From an uncultured Flavobacteriales bacterium (GTDB lineage Bacteria > Bacteroidota > Bacteroidia > Flavobacteriales_D > Crocinitomicaceae): 64,000 bases of DNA. The DNA lies in contig CALJKJ010000018.1 of the NCBI GenBank assembly GCA_937973685.1, positions 124,001 to 188,000 on the forward strand, written 5' to 3'. Both the position numbers and the translations under genes were made by a program. Shown here piece after piece: positions 1-8,280 of the stretch; position 1 is the first letter of the stretch; each line of letters begins with the position of its first letter. A model generated the notes under the pieces. It was given only the letters and a program-made list of their open reading frames with translations, was not told the origin of the DNA and searched no databases.

Positions 1-2
1 TT

Positions 3-56
3 CCAAATTACTTGACCCAACGTCGCATCAATCTGAAATTAATCGTCAGGTTTTAA
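3..56 (+). CDS. 3' end of a probable outer-membrane beta-barrel protein (partial)
   Basis: An open frame enters from the left edge and stops with TAA at 54-56. The last residues read INLKLIVRF, an alternating hydrophobic strand ending in a C-terminal phenylalanine, which is how outer-membrane beta-barrels such as TonB-dependent receptors usually end. Only 17 codons are visible, so identity and even coding status are tentative. It would converge on the LemA/M48 operon that follows. Confidence 0.4.
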   Translation, partial: PNYLTQRRINLKLIVRF

Positions 57-57
57 C

Positions 58-89
58 AAAAAAAAAGCGAACTCCGACTGGAATTCGCT
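58..89 (-). terminator. Intrinsic terminator of the LemA-M48 operon
   Basis: On the minus strand a roughly 10-bp stem (AGCGAATTCC with GGAGTTCGCT, one mismatch) closes on a 4-base loop. It is followed by a run of nine T residues, 25 bases downstream of the M48 protease stop codon. Confidence 0.75.
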
Positions 90-113
90 CTCTATAATTT
101 TGTTCGCTGCATC

Positions 114-1028
114 TTACATTTGTTCCAACACAGCAATTCTTTTTTCTATTGGAGGATGTGTTGAAAACAATCCCGAAACTGATTTGTATTCGATAAACAA
201 TTCTTTGACATCATCACTTTTCACTGAATCAACTTCCGAATTGCCAGAAATTTTACGCAGGGCAGAAGCCATTGCCATCGAATTCCGAGTCATTTCAACT
301 GCTCCAGCATCTGCTAAATACTCACGTTTGCGCGATAAGGCAAATTTGAAAAGAATGGTCAATAAATAAGCAACGACAGAAATCACTAAAGCAATGATGA
401 CTAATTGACCACCACCGCTGTCTTTGTCGCGTCTTCTATTTCCTCCGAACAACAACGAGCGAAAAAGCACTTGTACTAAAAACGAGAAAATGCCAACAAA
501 AATGATCGTTACAATCAACAAGCGCACATCTTTGTTGCGAATGTGCGTCAATTCATGTGCAATCACACCTTCTAATTCTTCATCAGAAAGGTGATTGATG
601 ATTCCTGTTGTCAAAGTAACTGCATACGATTTTTCATCAATTCCACTTGCAAAGGCATTCAAAGCGGGACTTTGAATCACATACAATTTCGGCATTTTCA
701 TACCAACGCTCATGCACAAGTTTTCTGTTAGGTTGTACACCCGCATGTTGTCTTGTCGTTCCAAGGTTTCAGCATTGGTCGCCAGGCGAATCATGGTTGC
801 ATTTGCAAAATAAGCAATAGCAAACCACACGCCAACTCCCAATATAACGAATGGAATTGATTGTAAAAACAATTGATTGACCTCATTTTGATGTTCTTTT
901 CCGTTAAAAGAGAAAAACAAAAAAGCATAATCCGCTACTAAAATGAGCAACGGAAAACACAATAAAATGATGATGGAACGCGTATTGTTTCTTTTAATTT
1001 GTTGGTGTAAACCAATAAATTCAGCCAT
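114..1028 (-). CDS. M48 family membrane zinc metalloprotease (HtpX-like)
   Basis: A 304-aa integral membrane protease of the HtpX/M48 family, predicted to degrade misfolded or damaged membrane proteins from the cytoplasmic side. Two hydrophobic segments lie at about residues 17-40 and 54-80. The zinc-binding HELTH motif is at 158-162, with the probable third ligand E236 in a KREYLAD context. Two further hydrophobic segments lie at about 170-190 and 208-230. This is the canonical HtpX layout. It lies 10 bases downstream of lemA on the same strand and they probably share a transcript ended by the terminator at 58-89. The LemA/M48 pairing recurs in bacteria, but LemA's role is unclear. It could be named htpX, but orthology to E. 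coli HtpX rather than another M48B protein cannot be settled here. Confidence 0.9.
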   Translation of the reverse strand: MAEFIGLHQQIKRNNTRSIIILLCFPLLILVADYAFLFFSFNGKEHQNEVNQLFLQSIPFVILGVGVWFAIAYFANATMIRLATNAETLERQDNMRVYNLTENLCMSVGMKMPKLYVIQSPALNAFASGIDEKSYAVTLTTGIINHLSDEELEGVIAHELTHIRNKDVRLLIVTIIFVGIFSFLVQVLFRSLLFGGNRRRDKDSGGGQLVIIALVISVVAYLLTILFKFALSRKREYLADAGAVEMTRNSMAMASALRKISGNSEVDSVKSDDVKELFIEYKSVSGLFSTHPPIEKRIAVLEQM

Positions 1029-1038
1029 GTGAAACGAA

Positions 1039-1602
1039 TTAGAATTTTACTTCAGGAGCTTTGTCAAGTGTTTGACGTTGGTCCGCACCTAAATCAAATA
1101 ATGGTTCAGTTTTGTAACCTTTCATGTTCGCAACGAAATTGCTTGGAAATTGTTCAATACCATTGTTGTATTCTTTCGTAGCCGAATTAAAAAAGCGACG
1201 AACTGCAGCTAATTTGTTTTCGATGTCCCCAATTTCATTCTGAAGGTTCAAAAAGTTTGTGTTAGCTTTTAAGTCTGGATAAGCTTCTAATTGGATGTTA
1301 AATCCATTCATTGCAGCACCAAGATTTGCTTCAGCAGCAATTTTATCACTGATTGAACTTGCCTGCATACAACGAGAACGTGCTTCTGTAACGCGCGTTA
1401 ACACAGAACTTTCGTGATCCATGTAACCTTTTACAGCACCAAGTAATTGCGGAATTAAGTCGTAACGTTGTTTCAATTGAACATCGATGTCAGCAAAAGC
1501 GCTTTCACGGTTGTTTTTTAATGCAACCAAACGGTTGTTGATAGAAATAAACCATAAAATGATCAATGCAATCACTCCACCAATAATAAATCCTGTTGTC
1601 AT
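1039..1602 (-). CDS. lemA: LemA family protein
   Basis: LemA family, 187 aa from the ATG at 1602. An in-frame ATG at 1638 would add 12 polar residues ahead of the membrane segment and is less likely. The N-terminus is one transmembrane helix (TGFIIGGVIALIILWFISI), followed by the conserved LemA start of the helical domain (NNRLVALKNN, then IDVQLKQRYDLIPQLL) and a long helical, partly coiled-coil region. The conserved FNSATKEYNNGIEQFP segment lies near the C-terminus. The protein is probably membrane-anchored with its helical bundle outside the cytoplasm. It is first in a two-gene operon with the M48 protease. Molecular function is unknown; the link to membrane proteolysis is by context. Confidence 0.92.
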   Translation of the reverse strand: MTTGFIIGGVIALIILWFISINNRLVALKNNRESAFADIDVQLKQRYDLIPQLLGAVKGYMDHESSVLTRVTEARSRCMQASSISDKIAAEANLGAAMNGFNIQLEAYPDLKANTNFLNLQNEIGDIENKLAAVRRFFNSATKEYNNGIEQFPSNFVANMKGYKTEPLFDLGADQRQTLDKAPEVKF

Positions 1603-1802
1603 GTTTTTGTTTTTTAATGAATGATTAAAGGTATTCATTTTTTATTCACGGGACCTGCTTTTTAAACGATTTAATTTTTCTTAACATTCCGCAAACAAAA
1701 AAGAGATAATCGCTTCGATATGTAAGTAAATTCGGATAAACTAATTATCTTCGTTGCTTCGTTTAGAAAACAAGAGAATTATCGAAAAAACAGTACTGTC
1801 TC

Positions 1803-4800
1803 ATGGATCAAAATACACCCTATAAATCAACTAACAACATCCGAATCGTTACTGCAGCGTCGTTGTTTGATGGACATGATGCCGCAATTAACATCATGCG
1901 TCGCATCATTCAATCGACAGGATGTGAAGTCATTCACTTAGGTCATGACCGTTCGGTGGAAGAAGTGGTTGATACAGCAATTCAAGAAGATGCGCAAGCA
2001 ATTGCGATGACCTCTTACCAAGGCGGTCATATCGAGTATTTCAAATACATGCACGATTTATTGAAAGAAAAAGGTGCGCCGCACATCAAAATATTTGGTG
2101 GTGGTGGTGGAACCATTTTGCTGTCTGAGATTGAAGAATTGCATGGGTATGGTATTACACGTATCTATCATCCTGATGATGGTCGTTCTATGGGATTACA
2201 AGGAATGATCAATGATTTGGTGCAAAAAGCAGATTATCCTGTTGGAAATGTTTTGACCAATGAAATTGATCAGCTAAACGTTAAGTTTGTTCCTGCAATT
2301 GCTCGTTTGATTTCAGCTGCTGAAAACTATCCAGAAATGGCTGCGCCAACAATGGAAAAAGTACACGCAATGGCCGAGAAAAACCAAGTACCTGTTTTAG
2401 GAATTACAGGAACAGGTGGAGCAGGTAAATCGTCTTTGGTGGATGAATTAGTACGTCGTTTTTTAATTGATTTTCCAGAAAAACAAATCGCTGTTGTTTC
2501 GGTTGATCCTTCGAAAAGAAAAACGGGCGGTGCGTTACTTGGGGATAGAATTCGCATGAATTCAATTAAAAATCCGCGGGTGTACATGCGTTCATTAGCC
2601 ACTCGTCAATCCAATCTTGCGTTATCGAAGCACGTAGCTGAGGCGATTCAAATATTAAAAGCTGCCAATTACGATTTGATTATTTTAGAAACATCTGGAA
2701 TTGGTCAATCGGATACAGAGATTTTGGATCACTCCGATGTTTCATTGTATGTGATGACTCCAGAATATGGCGCAGCGACGCAGTTGGAGAAAATTGACAT
2801 GCTAGATTTTGCCGATGTTATTGCGTTGAATAAATTCGATAAACGAGGAGCTTTGGATGCATTGAGAGATGTACGCAAACAATACCAACGCAATCACAAT
2901 TTATGGGATGATGCAGTTGATTCAATGCCAGTTTTTGGTACAATCGCTTCGCAGTTCAACGACCCAGGAATGAATACCTTGTACAAGGTAATTATCGATA
3001 AAGTAAAAGAAAGAACAGGTGCTCAATTGGATTCTAAATTCGAAATCACCAAAGAAATGTCGGAGAAAATTTACGTGATTCCACCAGAAAGAACACGTTA
3101 TTTATCTGAAATATCAGAAAACAATCGTTCTTTCGACAAATGGGTGGATAAGCAAGTTATCGTAGCAGATAAATTAGATGGCTTACAACGTTCCATTGCA
3201 ACGATTCAAGATAGCGCATTAGAAGACAAAGATCGCTTAATCAAAGGATTGCAAGAGACATTTGAAGCGGTAAAACGTGATATCGATCCGTACAATTTTG
3301 AGATAATTCAAAATTGGGAAAATAAAATAGCAAGCTACAAAGCGCCTGAATTTATTTTCAAAGTACGCGACAAAGAATTGAAAATGGAGACGCACACCAC
3401 GTCACTTTCTCAATCGCAAATTCCAAAAATAGCTTTACCGAAATACAAATCGTGGGGTGATATTTTACGTTGGTCGTTACAAGAAAATGTACCAGGTGAA
3501 TTTCCTTACACCGCAGGTTTGTTCCCATTCAAACGCGAAGGAGAAGATCCAACACGTATGTTTGCAGGAGAAGGTGGACCAGAAAGAACCAACCGTCGTT
3601 TCCACTATGTAAGTTTGGGCATGCCAGCAAAACGCTTATCGACAGCTTTTGACTCAGTGACCTTGTATGGAAACGATCCTGATTTACGTCCGGATATTTA
3701 TGGAAAAGTAGGTAACTCTGGAGTTTCCATCTGTTGTTTGGACGATGCGAAAAAATTGTATTCAGGTTTTGACTTATCACATCCAGCAACGTCTGTATCC
3801 ATGACAATCAATGGGCCAGCGCCAATGTTATTGGGCTTCTTCATGAATGCAGCGATTGATCAAAATTGCGAGAAATACATCAAAGCAAACGGACTTGAAA
3901 AGGAAGTTGCAGCGAAAATTGAAGCGATTTACAAGCAAAAAGGAATCACACGCCCAAGTTACCAAGGAGATTTACCTGAAGGGAATGACGGCTTAGGTTT
4001 GTTTTTATTAGGTGTAACAGGCGACCAAGTGTTACCAGCTGATGTGTACAATCAAATCAAAACAGATACCTTGAAACAAGTTCGTGGAACTGTTCAAGCA
4101 GATATTTTAAAAGAAGACCAAGCGCAAAACACGTGTATTTTCTCGACAGAATTTGCATTGCGTTTGATGGGTGATGTTCAAGAATACTTCATCAATAAGC
4201 AAGTACGCAACTTTTATTCGGTTTCAATTTCAGGTTACCACATTGCAGAAGCAGGAGCAAATCCAATTACACAATTGGCATTTACACTTGCAAACGGCTT
4301 TACTTATGTGGAATATTACTTGAGTAGAGGAATGGATATAAATGCATTTGGTCCAAATTTATCCTTCTTTTTCTCCAACGGCATTGACCCAGAATATGCG
4401 GTCATTGGTCGTGTAGCGCGTCGTATTTGGGCGAAAGCATTGGCGAAGAAATACGGAGCAAATCCGCGTGCTCAAATGTTGAAATACCACATTCAAACAT
4501 CGGGTCGTTCGTTGCATGCACAAGAAATTGATTTCAACGATATTCGTACAACTTTACAAGCATTGTATGCAATTTACGACAACTGTAACTCGTTGCACAC
4601 GAATGCTTATGATGAAGCGATCACGACACCAACAGAGGAATCTGTTCGACGAGCGATGGCTATTCAATTAATCATTAACCGTGAATTGGGATTAGCGAAA
4701 AACGAGAATCCATTACAAGGCTCGTTCATCATTGAGGAATTAACAGACTTGGTAGAAGAAGCAGTATTGGTTGAATTTGATCGTATTACGGAACGCGGAG

Positions 4801-5183
4801 GTGTTTTGGGTGCAATGGAAACGATGTACCAACGCTCTAAAATTCAAGAAGAATCGTTGTATTACGAGACATTGAAACACAATGGCGAATTTCCAATCAT
4901 TGGTGTGAACACGTTCTTGAGTTCAAAAGGTTCTCCAACAATTGAACCGAGAGAAGTTATTCGTGCTTCGGAAGAAGAAAAACGTTACCAAATTGACATG
5001 TTGGCTAATTTGAAGCAATTGCATGCAGATAAAATACCTGCTTTAATTTCGGATTTACAGCTAGCAGCGGTTCAAAACGAAAACATGTTTGAACGTTTGA
5101 TGGAAGTTTGTAAAGTCGCTTCTTTGGGACAAGTGACCAAAGCTTTGTTCGAAGTTGGTGGCCAGTACAGACGCAACATGTAA
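1803..5183 (+). CDS. icmF: Fused isobutyryl-CoA mutase (IcmF), B12-dependent
   Basis: A 1126-aa adenosylcobalamin-dependent acyl-CoA mutase with its G-protein chaperone inserted in the same chain, as in IcmF, which interconverts isobutyryl-CoA and n-butyryl-CoA. Domain order: an N-terminal B12-binding domain (about 10-150) with the base-off motif in FDGHDAA; a MeaB-like GTPase domain (about 190-420) with P-loop GTGGAGKSS near 203-211 and NKFD as the guanine-specificity motif; a linker; and a C-terminal (beta/alpha)8 mutase domain (about 550-1126) containing RSLHAQEIDFNDIRTT and NSLHTNAYDEA. Full length and intact. It stands alone, with its own terminator at 5205-5236 and no cobalamin riboswitch visible upstream. 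Exact substrate (isobutyryl-, pivalyl- or isovaleryl-CoA) cannot be read from sequence. Confidence 0.93.
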   Translation: MDQNTPYKSTNNIRIVTAASLFDGHDAAINIMRRIIQSTGCEVIHLGHDRSVEEVVDTAIQEDAQAIAMTSYQGGHIEYFKYMHDLLKEKGAPHIKIFGGGGGTILLSEIEELHGYGITRIYHPDDGRSMGLQGMINDLVQKADYPVGNVLTNEIDQLNVKFVPAIARLISAAENYPEMAAPTMEKVHAMAEKNQVPVLGITGTGGAGKSSLVDELVRRFLIDFPEKQIAVVSVDPSKRKTGGALLGDRIRMNSIKNPRVYMRSLATRQSNLALSKHVAEAIQILKAANYDLIILETSGIGQSDTEILDHSDVSLYVMTPEYGAATQLEKIDMLDFADVIALNKFDKRGALDALRDVRKQYQRNHNLWDDAVDSMPVFGTIASQFNDPGMNTLYKVIIDKVKERTGAQLDSKFEITKEMSEKIYVIPPERTRYLSEISENNRSFDKWVDKQVIVADKLDGLQRSIATIQDSALEDKDRLIKGLQETFEAVKRDIDPYNFEIIQNWENKIASYKAPEFIFKVRDKELKMETHTTSLSQSQIPKIALPKYKSWGDILRWSLQENVPGEFPYTAGLFPFKREGEDPTRMFAGEGGPERTNRRFHYVSLGMPAKRLSTAFDSVTLYGNDPDLRPDIYGKVGNSGVSICCLDDAKKLYSGFDLSHPATSVSMTINGPAPMLLGFFMNAAIDQNCEKYIKANGLEKEVAAKIEAIYKQKGITRPSYQGDLPEGNDGLGLFLLGVTGDQVLPADVYNQIKTDTLKQVRGTVQADILKEDQAQNTCIFSTEFALRLMGDVQEYFINKQVRNFYSVSISGYHIAEAGANPITQLAFTLANGFTYVEYYLSRGMDINAFGPNLSFFFSNGIDPEYAVIGRVARRIWAKALAKKYGANPRAQMLKYHIQTSGRSLHAQEIDFNDIRTTLQALYAIYDNCNSLHTNAYDEAITTPTEESVRRAMAIQLIINRELGLAKNENPLQGSFIIEELTDLVEEAVLVEFDRITERGGVLGAMETMYQRSKIQEESLYYETLKHNGEFPIIGVNTFLSSKGSPTIEPREVIRASEEEKRYQIDMLANLKQLHADKIPALISDLQLAAVQNENMFERLMEVCKVASLGQVTKALFEVGGQYRRNM

Positions 5184-5204
5184 AGAATACGATAAATAGA
5201 TTTG

Positions 5205-5236
5205 AAAAGCTGAATTCATTGGATTCAGCTTTTTTT
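5205..5236 (+). terminator. Intrinsic terminator after icmF
   Basis: Perfect 11-bp stem AAAAGCTGAAT / ATTCAGCTTTT around a 7-base loop, continuing into a run of seven T residues, 21 bases after the icmF stop. Confidence 0.85.
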
Positions 5237-5556
5237 GTGATGTTACTTTTCCATTTGTTGAATAACTATATTCTGATTTAGTTATATGAAAACCAATAAG
5301 ATATGTTTTGCGGTTTTGAATAGAATTAATATATTTAAGGTTGAAAGTAAATATGTTTTAACCAATTAAGTAAAATATAAATTCCAACTATTCGTTATAC
5401 TTTTTTCTAGAACTAATTCTATTGTATGAGAGAGAATTAAAATATAAATTTGAATGAATTAAATTGATAGAACCCGAGGTTGTCATGAAATGTAAAAAAC
5501 ACTTTTGAAATAAATCATTTGATTATAATAAAACATTTTAAATTATTTTAACTATT
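5237..5556. other. AT-rich intergenic region with one promoter-like pair
   Basis: About 320 bases between the icmF terminator and the next start. Very AT-rich, with no open frame of note. The only structure seen is a TTTTG / TATATTTA pair with 19-base spacing at 5306-5337, listed separately. Confidence 0.5.
5306..5337 (+). promoter_or_regulatory. Candidate Bacteroidota sigma-A promoter
   Basis: TTTTG at 5306-5310 and TATATTTA at 5330-5337 (7 of 8 to TAnnTTTG) with a 19-base spacer. It would give a leader of about 210 bases for the T9SS cargo gene at 5557. In such AT-rich DNA a chance match is possible. Confidence 0.3.
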
Positions 5557-6693
5557 ATGAAAATACTTTTTACTTTCCTACTATTATTTAGCTTGTTTTT
5601 TAGTGCAGAAGCACAGCCTTGTCCAAATATTGGAATTGGAGTTTCAGTACAATATGTTAGTTGTGCAACTTGTTCTAATGGTAGCGCAACTATTACTGTA
5701 TTAGGTGGTAATGCACCTCACCTCTACAACTTGAATGTTGGTTTGAGTACCTTTGTTAGTAACCCGACATTCAACAATTTATCTATGGGTACCTATACAG
5801 TTGACATAATAGACACGAATAGTTGTCATAATATTATCTCCTTTGTAATTATGGATTCAACTACGAGTTCGTGTGTAGGGTTTTCAGGAGCAGTGAATAC
5901 TACAGATTGTACAACTGCAGCAATGTGTGATGGGAACGCAGAAGTTGTTGTTTCAAATGTAAATGGAATACAGCCTGTTTTCCAATGGGCATATAATCAA
6001 ACTGTTGTGAGTACAGACTCTGTTGCAACGAACCTCTGTCCTGGTTATTATTCTCTCTATATATCAGACATTCAAGGTCAGGGATGTATTTTGCAGACTG
6101 CTGTTGCGATTCAAAACTTGAGTGGTGGAAACAACAATGTAGTTGTAGTTGGAAATCCAAATGCAAACTTGAGTTCAATTTCTTCAGAATGGATTAATAA
6201 CTGCGCAATCGATTTGAGTATTTTAGATACCGCATACTTAGTTTCGGCCAACTACGGAAACAATCCAGCCACCCAAGATTCATTGTATACAGTTTGGTAC
6301 ATTTCAGATACTACAGGAGCATCTATTTTAATGAATTACGTATATTACTATCCATCAAGTTTTGCATCAATTAACCTCATTTTGGCAGTTTATTGCCCTT
6401 TTAAATCCAATCCGCATTATTATAATATCATTTCAACTTTTGATCCGAATCTAGCCAACGTTTCATCGACAGATTTCATACATTATAATATCTACCCAAA
6501 CCCAACAAATGATATAATTACTATCAAAACAGATCATAAAATTGATAGTTACACGATTTATGATGTAACAGGTAAAAAAATAATGCAAACAGCAGAAAAC
6601 ACAATTGATCTGCGCTCATTTACTAATGGTATCTATTTATTAACCTTTGAATATGAAGGTAAAACTCAAACGAAAAAAATAATTTTGAATTAA
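5557..6693 (+). CDS. T9SS-sorted secreted protein with SprB-like repeats
   Basis: A 378-aa exported protein. The N-terminus is a typical signal peptide (MKILFTFLLLFSLFFSAEA). Two modules resemble the SprB repeat (PF13573) of gliding adhesins. They span about 22-100 and 105-185, each with a cysteine-rich start and an ending such as GTYTVDIIDTNSC or GYYSLYISDIQGQGC. A non-repetitive region follows. The last 70 residues form a type A T9SS sorting domain (YPNPTNDIITI, then GIYLLTFEYEGKTQTKKIIL). It is probably secreted through the type IX system and fixed to the cell surface or released. It is followed after 5 bases by a lipoprotein gene. At under 400 aa it is far shorter than true SprB; its ligand is unknown. 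Confidence 0.82.
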   Translation: MKILFTFLLLFSLFFSAEAQPCPNIGIGVSVQYVSCATCSNGSATITVLGGNAPHLYNLNVGLSTFVSNPTFNNLSMGTYTVDIIDTNSCHNIISFVIMDSTTSSCVGFSGAVNTTDCTTAAMCDGNAEVVVSNVNGIQPVFQWAYNQTVVSTDSVATNLCPGYYSLYISDIQGQGCILQTAVAIQNLSGGNNNVVVVGNPNANLSSISSEWINNCAIDLSILDTAYLVSANYGNNPATQDSLYTVWYISDTTGASILMNYVYYYPSSFASINLILAVYCPFKSNPHYYNIISTFDPNLANVSSTDFIHYNIYPNPTNDIITIKTDHKIDSYTIYDVTGKKIMQTAENTIDLRSFTNGIYLLTFEYEGKTQTKKIILN

Positions 6694-6698
6694 ATTTC

Positions 6699-7157
6699 AT
6701 GAAAAAACTAATCTCACTTTTTGTTTTCTCACTAATTGTTTTAGTGGGTTGTCAACAACAACAAGTTACTACCTTGTCAACAACAAGTATTCAAGGAAAG
6801 TGGAACGATAACAAGGCAAACCATTTCGATCTTGGTGGCATTGAATATTATTACGAATTTACTGGTAATGAATTTCGTTTAAAGGTTGTTGAATATTCTG
6901 ATCTTCTTTTATCGAATTGTAATGCAATAAATGAATGGAAAAATTATATCAAAGGAACGTTTACTATTGAGCAACAATCAATTGTGTTTAATGGAGTTTA
7001 CTGTGATTCAACTTACACTGCGTTGACAACTTCACCTTGTTTGGAAGTTCAACCAATTGGAGGATTCATTGATACACTTTCTGTTAACATGATTAATGAC
7101 CACACGCTTTCGTTTTCAAATAAATTTGGCACGACAACAATTTTAAACAAACAGTAG
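6699..7157 (+). CDS. Hypothetical lipoprotein, lipocalin-like pattern
   Basis: A 152-aa protein with a lipoprotein signal (MKKLISLFVFSLIVLVGC), the cysteine at position 18 being the lipidation site. The mature part begins with a low-complexity QQQQ/T/S linker. It then shows alternating strands with SIQGKW near the start and LSFSNKFGTTTIL at the end, resembling the small lipocalin-like lipoproteins of Bacteroidota that start with a GKW motif. No catalytic motif is seen. It is 5 bases downstream of the SprB-repeat cargo gene and probably co-transcribed. Family membership is a guess from pattern only. Confidence 0.65.
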   Translation: MKKLISLFVFSLIVLVGCQQQQVTTLSTTSIQGKWNDNKANHFDLGGIEYYYEFTGNEFRLKVVEYSDLLLSNCNAINEWKNYIKGTFTIEQQSIVFNGVYCDSTYTALTTSPCLEVQPIGGFIDTLSVNMINDHTLSFSNKFGTTTILNKQ

Positions 7158-7174
7158 TTTAGTATAACAAGGAG

Positions 7175-8107
7175 TTATTCGTTCCACAGCGGCTCCTGTT
7201 GCCAATTGTTCAGAAAGCCAAGTTTATAAATTGGTATACTCGGATTTGATTCAATTAGAATGCGTAATTTGTTTTTTATCTGATTATTTGGTGCTACATG
7301 ATTACAAACATATATCAAACAAGAAATAATAAGAAATGGCTTTTTTGTTTGAACTGTTGTTAAGGGATTTATAAACCATTGACCTATTGGGTTTTTTAAT
7401 TGGAAGATTGGTTTTTTAACCATATTTCTACTCCAAATTCTTGAATGATGTGCAATAATGTTCCTAATATAAGTAATTGCTTCAAGCCAACTTGAAAGTT
7501 CGCTATGAAGATGAAAACCCATTTCTTTGGCAATAATTGCTTTTTCAGGAAGTTGATGATTTAAGTTTTTATACAATTTTGAAAGCGTTCCAAAAGAAGC
7601 AACTTCTAATACTTTCCATACATCAGCATCTTGATGAGGATAACGGTTTCGATGATCTTTAATAAAAATCTCTTGACTTCTATTAACTTCCTTTCTAAGT
7701 TCATCGAGCACGTTTTGATGAATGGTTTTCGTTTTTCCTTCTTTTGTTTTTTTCGAAGTGCTATCAAAAAGTAAAGAGTTACAATACCACAAACCACCAT
7801 AACTAATCGATAAATGATAAATCATCTTAGAACGAAGGGAGATTTCAATTCGCTCAATAGCATCAAAAAGAATAAGTCGTAATTGACTATCGAAATTATA
7901 GCGGTCAATAATATCCTCAAAAAAAGTATCAGGTTTAAAAGTGTGTTTCGAATAATCAGCTTGCATGTCCCACCAATACCCCTTTAATCTGTAATAACTT
8001 ATGTTTGCTAAAAATTGATTGGCAACTGCAGGAAATCGAAAAGACATGCCACGTTTTTTGAGCAAATCTATTTGGTCAGGTATTGAGTAAGCAGGTTTAA
8101 TTCCCAT
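7175..8107 (-). CDS. Abi_2/AbiF-like HEPN protein (candidate abortive-infection RNase toxin)
   Basis: A 310-aa protein of the Abi_2 (AbiD/AbiF) family. Family hallmarks are the N-terminal YSIPDQIDLLKKRGM, the ISYYRLKGYW segment (about 36-45), LRLILFDAIERIEISLRSKM (76-95), and the HEPN-type motif R215-N-I-I-A-H220 followed by HSRIW. Proteins of this group contain a HEPN fold whose R-x4-6-H motif usually marks RNase activity, and they act as phage-triggered abortive-infection or toxin-antitoxin effectors. No signal peptide or membrane segment, so it is cytoplasmic. It sits on its own, opposite to its left neighbour. A strong terminator hairpin ends 8 bases before its ATG and about 280 noncoding bases lie upstream. 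Lower GC than the flanking housekeeping genes suggests horizontal acquisition. Target and trigger are unknown. Confidence 0.85.
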   Translation of the reverse strand: MGIKPAYSIPDQIDLLKKRGMSFRFPAVANQFLANISYYRLKGYWWDMQADYSKHTFKPDTFFEDIIDRYNFDSQLRLILFDAIERIEISLRSKMIYHLSISYGGLWYCNSLLFDSTSKKTKEGKTKTIHQNVLDELRKEVNRSQEIFIKDHRNRYPHQDADVWKVLEVASFGTLSKLYKNLNHQLPEKAIIAKEMGFHLHSELSSWLEAITYIRNIIAHHSRIWSRNMVKKPIFQLKNPIGQWFINPLTTVQTKKPFLIISCLIYVCNHVAPNNQIKNKLRILIESNPSIPIYKLGFLNNWQQEPLWNE

Positions 8108-8115
8108 AACTCAAT

Positions 8116-8160
8116 AAAAAAAATGACCCGCTTGCAGATCTTACGGTATGCAAAGCGGGT
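8116..8160 (-). terminator. Strong intrinsic terminator immediately upstream of the Abi_2 gene
   Basis: On the minus strand ACCCGCTTTGCA pairs with TGCAAGCGGGT (11 bp plus one bulge, 12-base loop), followed by CA and eight T residues. The T-run ends 8 bases before the Abi_2 ATG on the same strand. There is no T-run on the plus-strand side, so it terminates minus-strand transcription only. The nearest upstream minus-strand gene stops at 8441, about 280 bases away, which is far for its own terminator. Confidence 0.8.
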
Positions 8161-8280
8161 ACTGTTACTACGAAATTACATTTTTTTTTGAAAAGAATTG
8201 TTGTTTTCAATAATAAATTCGCCAAATTATTAATTTTTATAGCTGAATAAATGCATGAAATTACTCTGATTCCGCATGCC
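8116..8280 (-). ncRNA. Candidate noncoding RNA upstream of the HEPN gene (possible RNA antitoxin)
   Basis: The minus strand between 8440 and 8108 has no convincing protein but contains three possible helices in series: GCATG/CATGC (8253-8279), TTGAAAA/TTTTCAA (8188-8210), and the terminator stem (8126-8160). The 3' end is set by the terminator; the 5' end is unknown and no clear promoter was found. Established knowledge: abiF genes are often preceded by a structured noncoding RNA, and related HEPN toxins are controlled by such RNAs. That this segment is one is inference from position and termination only. Alternatives are a long 3' UTR of the Kelch gene or an attenuator in the leader of the Abi_2 mRNA. 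Confidence 0.35.

Noticed and set aside
3..96. Second frame open from the left edge through the terminator to about 96
   Set aside because: It runs through the hairpin and poly-A tract. The frame ending at 54-56 has a plausible barrel C-terminus, so that one was kept instead.
100..369. Plus-strand 89-codon frame at the start of the window
   Set aside because: It is antisense to the well-supported M48 protease gene and has no family resemblance.
1639..1802. Possible cobalamin riboswitch ahead of the B12-dependent icmF gene
   Set aside because: No B12-box-like sequence or extended structure is seen, and the space is short for this riboswitch class.
2327..2602. Long minus-strand frames antisense to icmF and other genes as overlapping genes
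   Set aside because: They match no family and follow from codon composition of the sense gene.
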